DNA of 64,000 nt from Phascolarctobacterium sp. (GTDB lineage Bacteria; Bacillota; Negativicutes; Acidaminococcales; Acidaminococcaceae): positions 61,863-125,862 of the forward strand of contig JAUNIS010000003.1 in the NCBI GenBank assembly GCA_030523325.1, read 5' to 3'. Both the position numbers and the translations under genes were made by a program. The notes beneath the pieces were generated by a model, which saw only the letters and a list, made by a program, of their open reading frames with translations, did not search any database and was not told the origin of the DNA. This document shows positions 43,973 to 53,763 of this stretch, in pieces (the first letter of the stretch is position 1; every line of letters starts with the position of its first letter).

Positions 43973-45265
43973 TTATAAACCAAATCTAGCAAAAATTAAA
44001 TCAACATTTCTAAGCATGGGCTTAGGATCGAAGCAATGATCGATTTCTTCAGCAGTCAAATATTTTGCAATATCTGGGTCCGCATTAACGTTAGTTTTGA
44101 AATCGGCACCTTCAAGCCAACGAGCCATAGCATTACGTTGAACCCATTTGTAAGCATCCTCACGCAATACGCCTTTAGTTACAAGAGCAATCAAAAGGTT
44201 TTGGCTAAAAATCAAGCCGCCGGTTTTATTTAAATTGTTCATCATAGCATCAGGATAAACAAGAAGCTTGTCGATGATGTTAGTGAATTTTCTCAGCATA
44301 TGGTCGAGAGCAATGGTTGCATCCGGAAGGATAACACGTTCTACAGAGGAGTGGGAGATATCGCGTTCATGCCAAAGAGTAACGTCTTCCAAGCCGGCAA
44401 TTGCATAGCCGCGCAGGAGGCGAGCCATACCAGAAACTTTTTCGCAGGTAATAGGATTACGTTTATGAGGCATTGCGGAAGAACCCTTTTGTCCAGGAGC
44501 AAAATATTCTTCAGCTTCACGAATATCAGTTCTTTGGAGATTGCGAATTTCCGTAGCCATTTTATCTAAAGAAGAACCGATAACGGCAAGAGTAGTTAAG
44601 AAGGTTGCATGACGGTCACGTTGGATAACTTGAGTTGCCAGCTTAACGGGTTTAAGGCCGAGCTTTTCACAAACATAGCTTTCAACAAACGGATCGATGT
44701 TGGAATAAGTACCAACCGCACCAGACAATTTACCGACAGCCATATCCTCGCGAGCATTTTTTAAACGAGCAATATTGCGCTCGATTTCGTCCATCCACAG
44801 CAAGAATTTCATGCCAAAGGTCATGGGTTCAGCATGGATACCATGAGTACGACCAATCATAACCGTATATTTATGTTCAGCAGCACGACGTTTTAAAACG
44901 CCATGGAATTTTTCAAGGTGAGCTAATAACAGATCTGCAGATTGTACAGCCATATAGCACAGAGCTGTATCTTTAACGTCACTAGAAGTAAGGCCCTTAT
45001 GAATATATTTGGATGCGTCACCAACATATTCTGCTACATTGGTTAAGAAAGCGATGATGTCATGGTTAGTAACAGCCTCGATTTCTTTAACGCGATCTAA
45101 ACGGAAATCAGCCTTAGTTTGAATGTCCTTCAAAGCATCATCAGGAACGATACCTAATTTGTTCATTGCCTCACAAGCTAAAATCTCTACCTTAAGCATG
45201 GTGCGGAATTCATTTTCCAAGGTCCAGATATTACCCATTTCAGGATGAGTATAGCGATCAATCAT
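43973..45265 (-). CDS. purB: adenylosuccinate lyase
   Basis: A 430-residue fumarase-superfamily lyase acting twice in purine synthesis. Start ATG 45265 (MIDRYTHPEMGNIW), with AGGGGG upstream; an upstream in-frame extension is hydrophobic leader-like and unsupported. Motifs: HKGLTSSDVKDTALCYM, IGRTHGIHAEPMTFG, and the signature GSSAMPHKRNPI near 262. Clear promoter directly upstream. Confidence 0.98.
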   Translation of the reverse strand: MIDRYTHPEMGNIWTLENEFRTMLKVEILACEAMNKLGIVPDDALKDIQTKADFRLDRVKEIEAVTNHDIIAFLTNVAEYVGDASKYIHKGLTSSDVKDTALCYMAVQSADLLLAHLEKFHGVLKRRAAEHKYTVMIGRTHGIHAEPMTFGMKFLLWMDEIERNIARLKNAREDMAVGKLSGAVGTYSNIDPFVESYVCEKLGLKPVKLATQVIQRDRHATFLTTLAVIGSSLDKMATEIRNLQRTDIREAEEYFAPGQKGSSAMPHKRNPITCEKVSGMARLLRGYAIAGLEDVTLWHERDISHSSVERVILPDATIALDHMLRKFTNIIDKLLVYPDAMMNNLNKTGGLIFSQNLLIALVTKGVLREDAYKWVQRNAMARWLEGADFKTNVNADPDIAKYLTAEEIDHCFDPKPMLRNVDLIFARFGL

Positions 45266-45328
45266 TTTTGCAAGCCCCCTAAGCATATATAAAAATAGAA
45301 AAAATAATAACAACAATACTACACAAAT

Positions 45329-45357
45329 ATCATACCACTCAACATTTTCCTACGCAA
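45329..45357 (-). promoter_or_regulatory. purBA promoter
   Basis: Minus strand TTGCGT, 17 bases, TATGAT; leader of about 55 bases, too short for a purine riboswitch. Confidence 0.7.
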
Positions 45358-45406
45358 GTTTTTTTCGCTTGTATACATAGAAAATCCTAATGCAAACCAT
45401 AGAAAA

Positions 45407-45433
45407 ACGACTCGCCTTAAAAAAGCGAGCCGT
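45407..45433 (-). terminator. dnaB terminator
   Basis: ACGGCTCGC / GCGAGTCGT stem and TTTTTC on the minus strand, a few bases past the stop codon. Confidence 0.85.
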
Positions 45434-45438
45434 AATTT

Positions 45439-46794
45439 TTAAGCTTTCATTTTTGTCATGTTAAGAAATTTTGTAAATTGTTTTTGGAAGAACAAATTAA
45501 CCGTATCCACTGCACCATTACGATGCTTAGCGATGATGAGCTCGGTTTGTTTATTCTCCGTATTAGGATCGTAATAGTCCTCACGATAGAGGAAGGCTAC
45601 GATATCGGCGTCTTGTTCTAAGGAGCCGGATTCACGCAGGTCGCTGAGCATAGGACGTTTAACGGTACGTGACTCGACGCTACGCGACAATTGTGAAAGA
45701 GCAATAACAGGAACGTCTAGCTCACGAGCGAGAGCCTTTAAGGAACGAGATATCTCGCTGACCTCTTGTTGACGATCACCAGAATTATTTCTCTTACCAC
45801 TGCCCTGCATTAATTGCAGATAGTCAACGACTATTAAGTCGAGACCATGTTCTACTTTTAATCTTCTTGCGCGGGAACGCATATCCATAGCCGTAATACC
45901 AGGAGTGTCATCAATATAAATTTTTGCTTTAGCGAGAGCATCACATGCGTCCCAAAGTCTCGTCCAATCATCTTGCGCCATCTCGCCTACGCGTAAACGT
46001 TGGCTATCGATTTGTCCTTCAGCACAAAGCATACGGTTGACCAATTGTTCCTTGCTCATTTCCAATGAGAAAATCGCAACAGATTTTTGTTCGCCGCCCA
46101 TTTTTTTATGAGCCTTCAAAGCCACGTTGCTAGCAATATTTAAAGCTAATGCAGTCTTACCCATAGAAGGGCGAGCAGCTAAGATAATAAAGTCGGACGG
46201 ATGCAAGCCGCTTGTCAAACGATCTAGGTCGATGAAATCTGTGGGAATACCTGTGATACCGCTTGAATTCTCGGCTAGTTTTTCAATTTGTTCAACAGCA
46301 GCATTAACAATATCATTAATCTGAGTGAAGTCAGTGCGTTTGCTTCTATTGGCAATGGAAAGAATTTTGCTCTCGGCCTCGTCTAAGAGAACATTAACGT
46401 CCTCACTAGCCTCGTAACCATTGGCGGCAATTTCTGTAGCAACGTGGACCATTTGACGTAACGTTGATTTGTCGGCAACAATTTCTGCGTGAAATTTTAC
46501 GTTGGCTGCTGTCGGAACCATGTCGGCAAGAGCCGTTATATATGCACTGCCTCCAACATCTGCCAATTTATTGTCACGCTTCAAAATTTCCATTAAAGTT
46601 ACGAAATCCACAGCCTCATTGCGATTATAAAGCTCGAGCATAGCATTATAAATAACGCGATGTGCCTCGCGATAAAAATCATCAGCCGTTAAAAGCTCAC
46701 TTGCTTTAGCAATGGCTTCCCTATCAATAAGCATGGCTCCTAGGACGGATTTTTCCGCTTCAATACTTTGAGGCGGCAATCTTTCTTCTAACAT
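45439..46794 (-). CDS. dnaB: replicative DNA helicase
   Basis: A 451-residue hexameric helicase of the replication fork. It begins MLEERLPPQSIEAEKSVLGAML, the canonical N-terminus, with GAGG nine bases before ATG 46794; an upstream TTG lies inside rplI. Walker A ARPSMGKTALALN, then the H2 motif VDYLQLM and RESGSLEQDADIV are intact; no intein. Lies one base after the rplI stop. Confidence 0.97.
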   Translation of the reverse strand: MLEERLPPQSIEAEKSVLGAMLIDREAIAKASELLTADDFYREAHRVIYNAMLELYNRNEAVDFVTLMEILKRDNKLADVGGSAYITALADMVPTAANVKFHAEIVADKSTLRQMVHVATEIAANGYEASEDVNVLLDEAESKILSIANRSKRTDFTQINDIVNAAVEQIEKLAENSSGITGIPTDFIDLDRLTSGLHPSDFIILAARPSMGKTALALNIASNVALKAHKKMGGEQKSVAIFSLEMSKEQLVNRMLCAEGQIDSQRLRVGEMAQDDWTRLWDACDALAKAKIYIDDTPGITAMDMRSRARRLKVEHGLDLIVVDYLQLMQGSGKRNNSGDRQQEVSEISRSLKALARELDVPVIALSQLSRSVESRTVKRPMLSDLRESGSLEQDADIVAFLYREDYYDPNTENKQTELIIAKHRNGAVDTVNLFFQKQFTKFLNMTKMKA

Positions 46795-46795
46795 T

Positions 46796-47242
46796 TTATT
46801 CAGCCTCGACAACTACCTTGAATTGGCTGGTAACTTCTGGGTGCAGCTTAGCAACAGCAACGTATTCTCCCAAAGATTTAACAGCAGTTTTGAGTTCAAT
46901 TTTACGACGGTCAATGGAAAGACCAGTTTGTTTGATTAATGCTTCTGCAACATCCTTGGAAGCAACGGAACCAAACATTTTACCATTTTCACCTACGCGC
47001 ACCTTCACGATAACGGTAACCTTTTCTACTTGAGCACCTAAAACGATTGCTTCATCTTTGGCTTGAGCCGCACGATGAGCTGCAGTTGCTTGGTCCTTTT
47101 TGGCTTGATTAACGTTAGCACTATTTGCTTCTTTAGCTAATTTACGAGGAATCAAGTAGTTGCGGCCATAACCTTCCGCAGTCTCAACAATTTCACCTTT
47201 TTTACCAACATTTTTTACATCAGCTAACAGAATTACTTTCAT
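46796..47242 (-). CDS. rplI: 50S ribosomal protein bL9
   Basis: A 148-residue ribosomal protein with the conserved start MKVILLADVKNVGKKGEIVE and GYGRNYLIPRKLA. Normal length. ATG 47242 has GGAG at correct spacing; the reading frame overlaps the end of gdpP by 23 bases. Gene order gdpP-rplI-dnaB is conserved in Firmicutes. Confidence 0.98.
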   Translation of the reverse strand: MKVILLADVKNVGKKGEIVETAEGYGRNYLIPRKLAKEANSANVNQAKKDQATAAHRAAQAKDEAIVLGAQVEKVTVIVKVRVGENGKMFGSVASKDVAEALIKQTGLSIDRRKIELKTAVKSLGEYVAVAKLHPEVTSQFKVVVEAE

Positions 47243-49391
47243 TATTTTCATTCTCCTTTGAATTTTCTTTTTCTTGAGCCTTAGCTTCCGCTTCGGCCTT
47301 GGCTTTAGCATCCCATTGCTCTTTGTTAGCAACAACGAGTATATCTTCAATCTCTTTCAAGGAAGGAGATTTAGCAAACTTTTTATTAGGGAACTGGGCA
47401 CCTGCTTGATACTGATGTCCCCCACCACCTAATTGCTCTGCAACTACATGAATATTCACACTGCCGTCACTACGCGCACTTAAATTAACCGTGCCATCGC
47501 TATAGGCGATTAAACTTACGGCCGAAGATATTCCGTGAATTGCAATTAAAGAATCCGCAACCTGAGAGGCAATGATACCTAGCTCCTTACGTCTTGAGGG
47601 ATCCGCATTTTCGTATTTGGCAACTGCAAATCTTGGCTCATGTAATTTAGCCGCCGCAAAAATTTTCGCCTTGAGCAAGCTAGAATCGAAATCGTCCTTA
47701 AAGAGCCAACGCACTAGTTCAAGATTCGCACCAGCTTCTTTAAGCAAAGCAGAAGCCTGGAAGGTACGCGTACCCGTTTGCACGATAAAATTCTTCGTAT
47801 CAAGCACAATGCCAGAATAAAGCAATGTTGCTTCTGCAGTGGTAAAACGAAGTCTTTCGTCCATAAAAGTACTCATTTCGGTTACTAATTCGCAAGTACT
47901 CGAGGAATTAGGTTCCAAGTAAGTTAAAACATTACCACCGATGATATCGCTGCTACGACGATGATGATCGATGATGATGCGATTCTCGATTTTATTTAAG
48001 ACAGCCTCACTTGCACTAAGCACGGACCTGTGATGGTCCACAATGATAAGCAAATTTTTGCCATCACCGATAAGTGGCAGAGCCTGCTCCTCTGTTACCA
48101 TGAGAGAAAGGTAACGTGTATCATCTTCGTCAGAATTTTTATTTTCATCTGTAAGCACTTTGGTAATTGCTTCCATATCGTAATAGTCAGGACTAATAAC
48201 GATATGGGTGCTCTTGCCTAAGAAGAGAGCAAATTTTGCCATGCCGATACTTGCGCCAATCGCATCAAAGTCTTCTCGTTTATGTCCCATGACAAAAACC
48301 TTGTCCGCTTGCAGAATGCGTTCGCGAATAGTATGAGTTGTCGTACGGACTCTGACGCGTTCTTGTTTTTGTTGAACTGGAGCAGCACCACCAAAGCTTT
48401 TTTGTTGATTCTCAACTAATACCAAAGCCTGGTCGCCACCACGGGAGATAACGTCGTTCAATTGTTGTTCAGCATTCTTCGCTAGTTCTTCGTAGGTTGT
48501 ACCATCGCAAGCAAGACCAATCGACAAAGTCGGAGAGATTTTATTACCGTGACGAATCTTTTTTACTTCGTCAAGCACGGTAAATTTTTCTTCCATGAGA
48601 TCTTGAACTGCTGCAACCGGAAAACCAACCAATGCTTGCTGGGAGTTTTGACGACAAACGAAACCATTTTTAGAGCCAACCCATTTATTAATGACACCAT
48701 TAACGTCGCCGATAATATTAGCCTTGTTCAGTTCCGTCAAATCATTTAGAACAGATTCCATATTGTCGAAACGAACATAAGCAAGACAAAGCCTATTGTT
48801 TTCAAATTGATCGATGGTCAGCCTTGTCTCGGTGATATCGGTGAGATAAACCGCAAGGCCAACGGGCTTCACGTTCTTTTTACCTTTTTTAGAAGCAGGA
48901 GTTAGCGTCTCAACCTTGAAATATTTTACAGAATAAAAACGGTCCTCGATTTGCAGTTCAATCTTACCGTCCTTCATGGCATACATATCCAAGGAGATTT
49001 TATTTTGTTTAAGAGGAAGCACGTCTTTAATAAGGTCGCCATATTTTAAAGCATGACCCACCATCTTAGCAAATTTATCGTTGTACCATTGCAGCTCGCC
49101 TTTGCCAGAAAATACTGCCGTGCCCAGATCCATTTTATTTACAGCAAAATGATTGGCTCTTTCAATGTTACGAATAACATTAGCCAGAGTATCATTATAG
49201 TAACGAGCTTCGTTAATACGCTGAGCGTTAAGTAAATAATACGCAAGGCAGACGAGAACGATATAAGGGATGATGAGCCACTTGTTTATATAGCCAACAG
49301 CTACAGCAATAATAACGATGATAACTGAATAGAGCAAAAGTTTATTTTTGGAAAAAACTTCGTTTGTCCTGTTGTGTAGATTACCAGACAT
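47220..49391 (-). CDS. gdpP: cyclic-di-AMP phosphodiesterase GdpP
   Basis: A 723-residue membrane enzyme that hydrolyses the second messenger c-di-AMP. Two membrane helices (about 15-55), a PAS-like domain (about 80-160), a degenerate GGDEF domain (about 180-330), then the DHH domain (MGHKREDFDAIGASIG near 365, VDHHRSV near 450, IIDHHRRS near 475) and the DHHA1 domain (GGGHQYQAGAQFP near 655). The Glu/Lys/Asn-rich C-terminal tail overlaps the rplI start. Five bases after yybS. Confidence 0.95.
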   Translation of the reverse strand: MSGNLHNRTNEVFSKNKLLLYSVIIVIIAVAVGYINKWLIIPYIVLVCLAYYLLNAQRINEARYYNDTLANVIRNIERANHFAVNKMDLGTAVFSGKGELQWYNDKFAKMVGHALKYGDLIKDVLPLKQNKISLDMYAMKDGKIELQIEDRFYSVKYFKVETLTPASKKGKKNVKPVGLAVYLTDITETRLTIDQFENNRLCLAYVRFDNMESVLNDLTELNKANIIGDVNGVINKWVGSKNGFVCRQNSQQALVGFPVAAVQDLMEEKFTVLDEVKKIRHGNKISPTLSIGLACDGTTYEELAKNAEQQLNDVISRGGDQALVLVENQQKSFGGAAPVQQKQERVRVRTTTHTIRERILQADKVFVMGHKREDFDAIGASIGMAKFALFLGKSTHIVISPDYYDMEAITKVLTDENKNSDEDDTRYLSLMVTEEQALPLIGDGKNLLIIVDHHRSVLSASEAVLNKIENRIIIDHHRRSSDIIGGNVLTYLEPNSSSTCELVTEMSTFMDERLRFTTAEATLLYSGIVLDTKNFIVQTGTRTFQASALLKEAGANLELVRWLFKDDFDSSLLKAKIFAAAKLHEPRFAVAKYENADPSRRKELGIIASQVADSLIAIHGISSAVSLIAYSDGTVNLSARSDGSVNIHVVAEQLGGGGHQYQAGAQFPNKKFAKSPSLKEIEDILVVANKEQWDAKAKAEAEAKAQEKENSKENENNESNSVS

Positions 49392-49396
49392 AAGCC

Positions 49397-50410
49397 TTAC
49401 CTCTTTTTATTTTTCTTATTAACGTTATCTTCTTTAGTGATTTGTTTTTCTCTATATTTATAGCCCCTGATATTGCGGTAGTCAAAAATTGTATCAAAAG
49501 CACCTAAATAAACTGCAAACATGGAGAACATGGGTACGAAGAACAAAACTGCTACACCAAGGTCAGCCCACCAACGAGGTTTCTTTTTAGACTCCACATA
49601 CCAATAGATTAAACTAATTGCTTGAAAGACAAGAACTAACGAGCAAACTGTTTGAATGTTGACGCAAGCCTTGTAGCCCCAGTGCTCTTGCATATTATTT
49701 TGGAAGAAATAAGTTACGCCTGCTAACGACAGAGCATAAGGAACAATTACCCAGCCAGGAACCTTTAATTGAGTAAAAGGCGGAAGTCCCTCAAAGGATT
49801 CACCCATACGAGCGAGAACTTTTTTTGCTGCCCAATAATTAACGAAAGCCATAATCGGAGCAAATGTTACGAAAGCACCGGGCATAATAATGCGTATCAT
49901 CCCGATCATTTCCTTCATGCTAGTTGTGGATTGAGCGATTTGTTCTTCTGTAAAGCCGTGACTACGATAAAATTCCGCTGCCTTGCCAAGACTTTCATCA
50001 AAGGAAGTAAAGAGCATACTCAGAGGATCGATATCAAGAATTAAGAATGCTAAAACAAGGTTTAAGATGAGAGCAATGAGTGCACCAATGCTTCCGTAAA
50101 GCATTATGGTAAGCGGCTTCATCTTCCTGCGCATGCATTCGCCTAAAATTAAACCTAAAAGCCCAAAGATTACAACCAAGAAAAAAGCATTCACCGGGCT
50201 AGCTAGCATGGCAATGATAATGCCAGAGACGATTAACGTCATAATGCCGTACTTTAAGCCATGCTTGTAGCCGCAAACAATGACTGGCAAGGGCCAGATA
50301 AAATTGACGAACATACCAATAACAGGTACGTATAAAGCGATTAAAGCCATAATAATGGCAACAGCTGCAAGAATACCAGCCTGCACCATAGCAGAAGTTT
50401 TATTAATCAC
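49397..50410 (-). CDS. yybS: YybS/DUF2232 membrane protein
   Basis: A 337-residue integral membrane protein with about eight helices, GTG start behind GGAGGAAAC. The first 60 residues (ILAAVAIIMALIALYVPVIG, IWPLPVIVCGYKHGLKYGI) are typical of DUF2232. It precedes gdpP in Firmicutes as it does here. Function is not established; the conserved linkage suggests a role near c-di-AMP signalling or the envelope. Lys/Arg-rich tail. Confidence 0.9.
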   Translation of the reverse strand: MINKTSAMVQAGILAAVAIIMALIALYVPVIGMFVNFIWPLPVIVCGYKHGLKYGIMTLIVSGIIIAMLASPVNAFFLVVIFGLLGLILGECMRRKMKPLTIMLYGSIGALIALILNLVLAFLILDIDPLSMLFTSFDESLGKAAEFYRSHGFTEEQIAQSTTSMKEMIGMIRIIMPGAFVTFAPIMAFVNYWAAKKVLARMGESFEGLPPFTQLKVPGWVIVPYALSLAGVTYFFQNNMQEHWGYKACVNIQTVCSLVLVFQAISLIYWYVESKKKPRWWADLGVAVLFFVPMFSMFAVYLGAFDTIFDYRNIRGYKYREKQITKEDNVNKKNKKR

Positions 50411-50489
50411 GAGTTTCCTCCTAAATTTAGAGATATTAAATCAGCATAATTATACTACAAATAGCTGACTTCCTCAAGAAAAACTAAAA

Positions 50490-50517
50490 GCTCAGCCCTT
50501 TTGAAAAAGAGCTGAGC
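50490..50517 (-). terminator. terminator of the ClC gene
   Basis: GCTCAGC / GCTGAGC outer stem with extended inner pairing, TTTTAGTTTTTC on the minus strand. The hairpin lies between the ClC stop and the yybS start. Confidence 0.8.
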
Positions 50518-50522
50518 AAATA

Positions 50523-52091
50523 TTATTTGTCTTTGTAATCCGTAAGCTTGGAAATTTCTTCGACCTGCGTATGCGTACAGAAAACGTAAATGAAATCCCC
50601 TTGCATGAGTTTAACATCCGGCTCAGGAGTAATTGATTCCTCACCGCGTTTAATATCTACAATTAAAGTATGGGGCGGAAGTTCAATTTGTTTGAGCATT
50701 TTATTTTCGCAATAGGAACCGCTGTCGACGACAAACTCGGCCAGCGTTCTTTGATGCTTCACCGCCTCGCTTGGCTTTTGACTGTTTAAGCTACGAGCAA
50801 GCAGTTCTTCGTAAATCGGTTTAGATTGCCACAGCTCGGCTACAACGAAGGCAATCATAGAGGCAACTGCGAGGCTTAATAATTGTTGGTAAGAGGAAGT
50901 CATCTCCATAATGAGGACGGTTCCTGTAATAGGAGCACGTACACTAGAAGAAAAGAGTGCTGCCATAGCAATAACGACAATGGTCGGACCCTTAGCCGCT
51001 TCAATGATGCCAGCCGTCACAAGAAGATTACTGATAACACTGCCAGTTAAAGCACCGATAACAAGCATGGGCAAGAAGAAACCACCAGGAACTCCACAGC
51101 CGTAAGAAATAAAAGTAAAAATTAATTTGCCAATTAAAAAGATGACGAGCATCTTTAAAGGAGCCGGGGTTGTGGCAAGCTGGTTAATCAAATTATTGCC
51201 GCCGCCTAAAACCTCGGGCAAATAAAAACCTAGAACACCAGCGCAAAAAAGTGCGAAAGCAATTTTATGAAAGCTGCTCTTAAAAATTGGCAACGCATAA
51301 AACCTGTTGACGTTTAAAAGGCCCTTGTTAAAAATTACACCACATGTTCCTGCTACCATAGCAACAAGAACAACAATCAGCAAATCCTCTGTATGAAGAA
51401 CCTGTAGGTCGGGCATGGTAAAAATCGGCGCACGACCAAAAAGAAATCTCGAGAGAATTGTTGCCGTGAAAGCAGCAGCCATACTCGGAAGCAAAACGAC
51501 AATGGAAAAGCTGCGATGCAATTCCTCAAGAGCAAACATTACTCCGGCTAGGGGCGCGTTAAAAGCTGCCGCAAGACCTGCACTTGCACCGGACGTCATG
51601 AGATATCTTTCTTCCATACGCGTTCTCTTTAAGAAACGGCTAATGCCTTGAGCACTTACTGCACCTAGCTGAATAGACGGACCCTCACGACCTAAAGAAA
51701 GACCTGCACCAATACCGATGATACCAGCAACAAGCTTGACCCACATAATGGGGAACCAACGCATCTTGATGAGACCAACAATCGCACCCTTGACCTGGGG
51801 AATACCAGAGCCAGCTGCCAGTGGTTCGTGCTTCGTCAAACGGTCTAAAACAAAAGCTACGAGAATTAAAGCTGCAAACCACAGCACAATATATAACGGA
51901 TTTTGGCTCAGCACATTTTTAAAAAAGCCTGCTCGCCAAACTTCTGTTTCGTGAAGCGCCCAACGAAAGAAAGAAATTACGAGGCCAGCAAAAATACCTG
52001 TAGCAATACCTTCGGCAAAAACTGTCAAACGAAAGTTGTGCCAATTACTAATATTTTTATAAATGCCTTTATTTGAATACTGATTGCTCAT
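50523..52091 (-). CDS. ClC-family chloride/proton antiporter with C-terminal TrkA-C domain
   Basis: A 522-residue protein. ClC selectivity motifs are all present: GSGIPQVKG, GREGPSIQLGA (gating Glu), and GGFFLPMLVIG. A proton-path Glu is plausible in MFALEELHRSF, so antiport is expected rather than a channel. Residues 440-520 form a RCK/TrkA-C-like domain (LPPHTLIVDIKRGEESITPE) that may sense a ligand such as c-di-AMP, notable beside gdpP (inference). ATG 52091 has GAGGGAT upstream. Confidence 0.93.
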   Translation of the reverse strand: MSNQYSNKGIYKNISNWHNFRLTVFAEGIATGIFAGLVISFFRWALHETEVWRAGFFKNVLSQNPLYIVLWFAALILVAFVLDRLTKHEPLAAGSGIPQVKGAIVGLIKMRWFPIMWVKLVAGIIGIGAGLSLGREGPSIQLGAVSAQGISRFLKRTRMEERYLMTSGASAGLAAAFNAPLAGVMFALEELHRSFSIVVLLPSMAAAFTATILSRFLFGRAPIFTMPDLQVLHTEDLLIVVLVAMVAGTCGVIFNKGLLNVNRFYALPIFKSSFHKIAFALFCAGVLGFYLPEVLGGGNNLINQLATTPAPLKMLVIFLIGKLIFTFISYGCGVPGGFFLPMLVIGALTGSVISNLLVTAGIIEAAKGPTIVVIAMAALFSSSVRAPITGTVLIMEMTSSYQQLLSLAVASMIAFVVAELWQSKPIYEELLARSLNSQKPSEAVKHQRTLAEFVVDSGSYCENKMLKQIELPPHTLIVDIKRGEESITPEPDVKLMQGDFIYVFCTHTQVEEISKLTDYKDK

Positions 52092-52185
52092 TTTATCCCT
52101 CATGACATCTTTATTGTAAAAACAAGTTATTTTATTATAACACAAATTTCCATTACCATAGTGTATACATGAGTAAATTGACGTG

Positions 52186-52214
52186 TTGACGCTAAAATTT
52201 GCTGATGATATAAA
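52186..52214 (+). promoter_or_regulatory. promoter of the yigZ-tauE pair
   Basis: TTGACG, 17 bases, TATAAA. Confidence 0.75.
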
Positions 52215-52256
52215 AAAAAATGTGCTATAATTATCATACAGAAAGGTGGATTATAA

Positions 52257-52874
52257 ATGTTTACCATTCAAAAAGATTTTGTAAAAGAAATAGTTATAGA
52301 AAAATCCCGGTTTATTTGCACCTTGAAAAAGGTTGAATCAGAGGAAGAGGCTCAAGAATTTATCAAGGCCATAAAAAAACAATTTTGGGACGCGACTCAT
52401 AATTGTTCTGCTTATATCGTTGATGAACTAGCTCAAAGATCCAGCGATGATGGTGAGCCCAGTGGCACAGCAGGTATTCCTATGCTCGAGGTCTTACGCA
52501 AAAACAATTTAGTAGGAACCGCCTGTGTCGTCACTCGTTATTTTGGCGGCATTAAGCTAGGAGCCGGCGGGCTTGTGCGAGCATATAGCGGCAGTGTAGC
52601 TGGAGCTTTAAAAGAATGCGGCCTAGCACAAAAGATTCTGATGAGCACGTATAGCTTTATGTACGATACGGGCAGTGTAGGACGAGTACTCAACACCCTG
52701 TACCAACAAAATATGTTCGAAGTCGTTGACGTGGACTATGGTATGCGTGCAAGAATTATCCTGCGAATGAAAGACGAACAAAAGAGTCAGGCCGAAGAAT
52801 GGCTCACAGAAAATTTATTCGAAGAAATTATTTTAGAAAAAGAAGGCTCGGAATACGCCGAGATTCCTGTTTAA
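52257..52874 (+). CDS. yigZ: YigZ/IMPACT family protein
   Basis: A 205-residue UPF0029 protein. ATHNCSAYIVDE, SSDDGEPSGTAGIPML and VVTRYFGGIKLGAGGLVRAY are the hallmark motifs of the IMPACT domain (residues 1-125), followed by the second DUF1949-like domain. Conserved across bacteria; the molecular role is unresolved, with ribosome or translation links proposed for the eukaryotic relatives. First of two genes. Confidence 0.93.
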   Translation: MFTIQKDFVKEIVIEKSRFICTLKKVESEEEAQEFIKAIKKQFWDATHNCSAYIVDELAQRSSDDGEPSGTAGIPMLEVLRKNNLVGTACVVTRYFGGIKLGAGGLVRAYSGSVAGALKECGLAQKILMSTYSFMYDTGSVGRVLNTLYQQNMFEVVDVDYGMRARIILRMKDEQKSQAEEWLTENLFEEIILEKEGSEYAEIPV

Positions 52875-52900
52875 TATTTTATATTTTGTGAGGGAAATTT

Positions 52901-53671
52901 ATGTTGTTTCTCGCTGTCGGGGTACTTTTTGTTACCGTTATGTGCAGCTTCACTATTGCTGGTATCATCGGTTTTGGAGGCAACCTTATCAGTACACCCA
53001 TTCTGAGTTTTATCATGCCGGTTAAGGATTTCATTCCGGCTTTTGCTGTCATAAGTTTTGGCAACAGCTTGTACCAATTCATCACCTATCGTAAGGCTTT
53101 AATTTGGTCCAAGCTTTTGCGTATCGTCGCAGTTGTTGTCTGTGGCTCTACCATTGGTCTCTGGGCTTACAACAATTTGCCAGAGGTTAAGTTAAAAATC
53201 GTCCTTGGACTCTTCGTCATGGCTATGGCAATCTACAATATTTCCAAGTCAAATGGCGGCGTCTTAGCAAAAGATGAAAAGGATCCCAATATTTTCGTAA
53301 GCATTTTTTACGAGCTAATTCTTTTTTGTGGAGGAATTATTCAAGGCGCCTTTATTTGTGGCGGTCCTCTTTTTGTAATTTATTACGCTCGTTATTTTGG
53401 TTACGACCGCAAAGCATATTTAGGCATGCAATGGACCATGGTTTTTTTTAATTCCTGGTTAATTTTAGGCAATAATATCATGCGGGGCTCCTACAATAGT
53501 CCCAAAATACTCATGCTTTGTGCAGCAGGTATCTGCGGTCTCTTCGGAGCATTTTACTGGCAAAGAAGATTAGCCGGTAAAATTTCCGACAAAGCTCTTT
53601 TTAAAGCTGTTAATATTGTGCTCTGTTTTTGTGCGGTACTCATACTCTATCAAGCTTATTCGAAAATGTAA
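52901..53671 (+). CDS. TauE/SafE-family anion exporter
   Basis: A 256-residue membrane protein with about eight helices in two repeats. The GIIGFGGNLISTPILSFIMP segment and the second half's GAFICGGPLFVIYYARY match the TauE/SafE fold, which exports sulfite, sulfoacetate or other organosulfur anions. GAGGG before the ATG, 26 bp after yigZ. The substrate is not evident. Confidence 0.88.
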   Translation: MLFLAVGVLFVTVMCSFTIAGIIGFGGNLISTPILSFIMPVKDFIPAFAVISFGNSLYQFITYRKALIWSKLLRIVAVVVCGSTIGLWAYNNLPEVKLKIVLGLFVMAMAIYNISKSNGGVLAKDEKDPNIFVSIFYELILFCGGIIQGAFICGGPLFVIYYARYFGYDRKAYLGMQWTMVFFNSWLILGNNIMRGSYNSPKILMLCAAGICGLFGAFYWQRRLAGKISDKALFKAVNIVLCFCAVLILYQAYSKM

Positions 53672-53673
53672 AA

Positions 53674-53763
53674 GACACCTGGTCTCCAATTGCCTTCTTA
53701 TAAAATATAGTTTTTGTCTCCTATATTTTATAAGAAGGCAAGGACTAGGTGTCCTGCTTTTTT
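53674..53763. terminator. very long hairpin between convergent genes
   Basis: A perfect 20-bp stem (TGCCTTCTTATAAAATATAG at 53691-53710 with 53721-53740) sits on a further 12-bp stem (GACACCTGGTCT with GGACTAGGTGTC, two G-U). A T run ends it on the plus strand. Far longer than an ordinary terminator. Confidence 0.8.
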
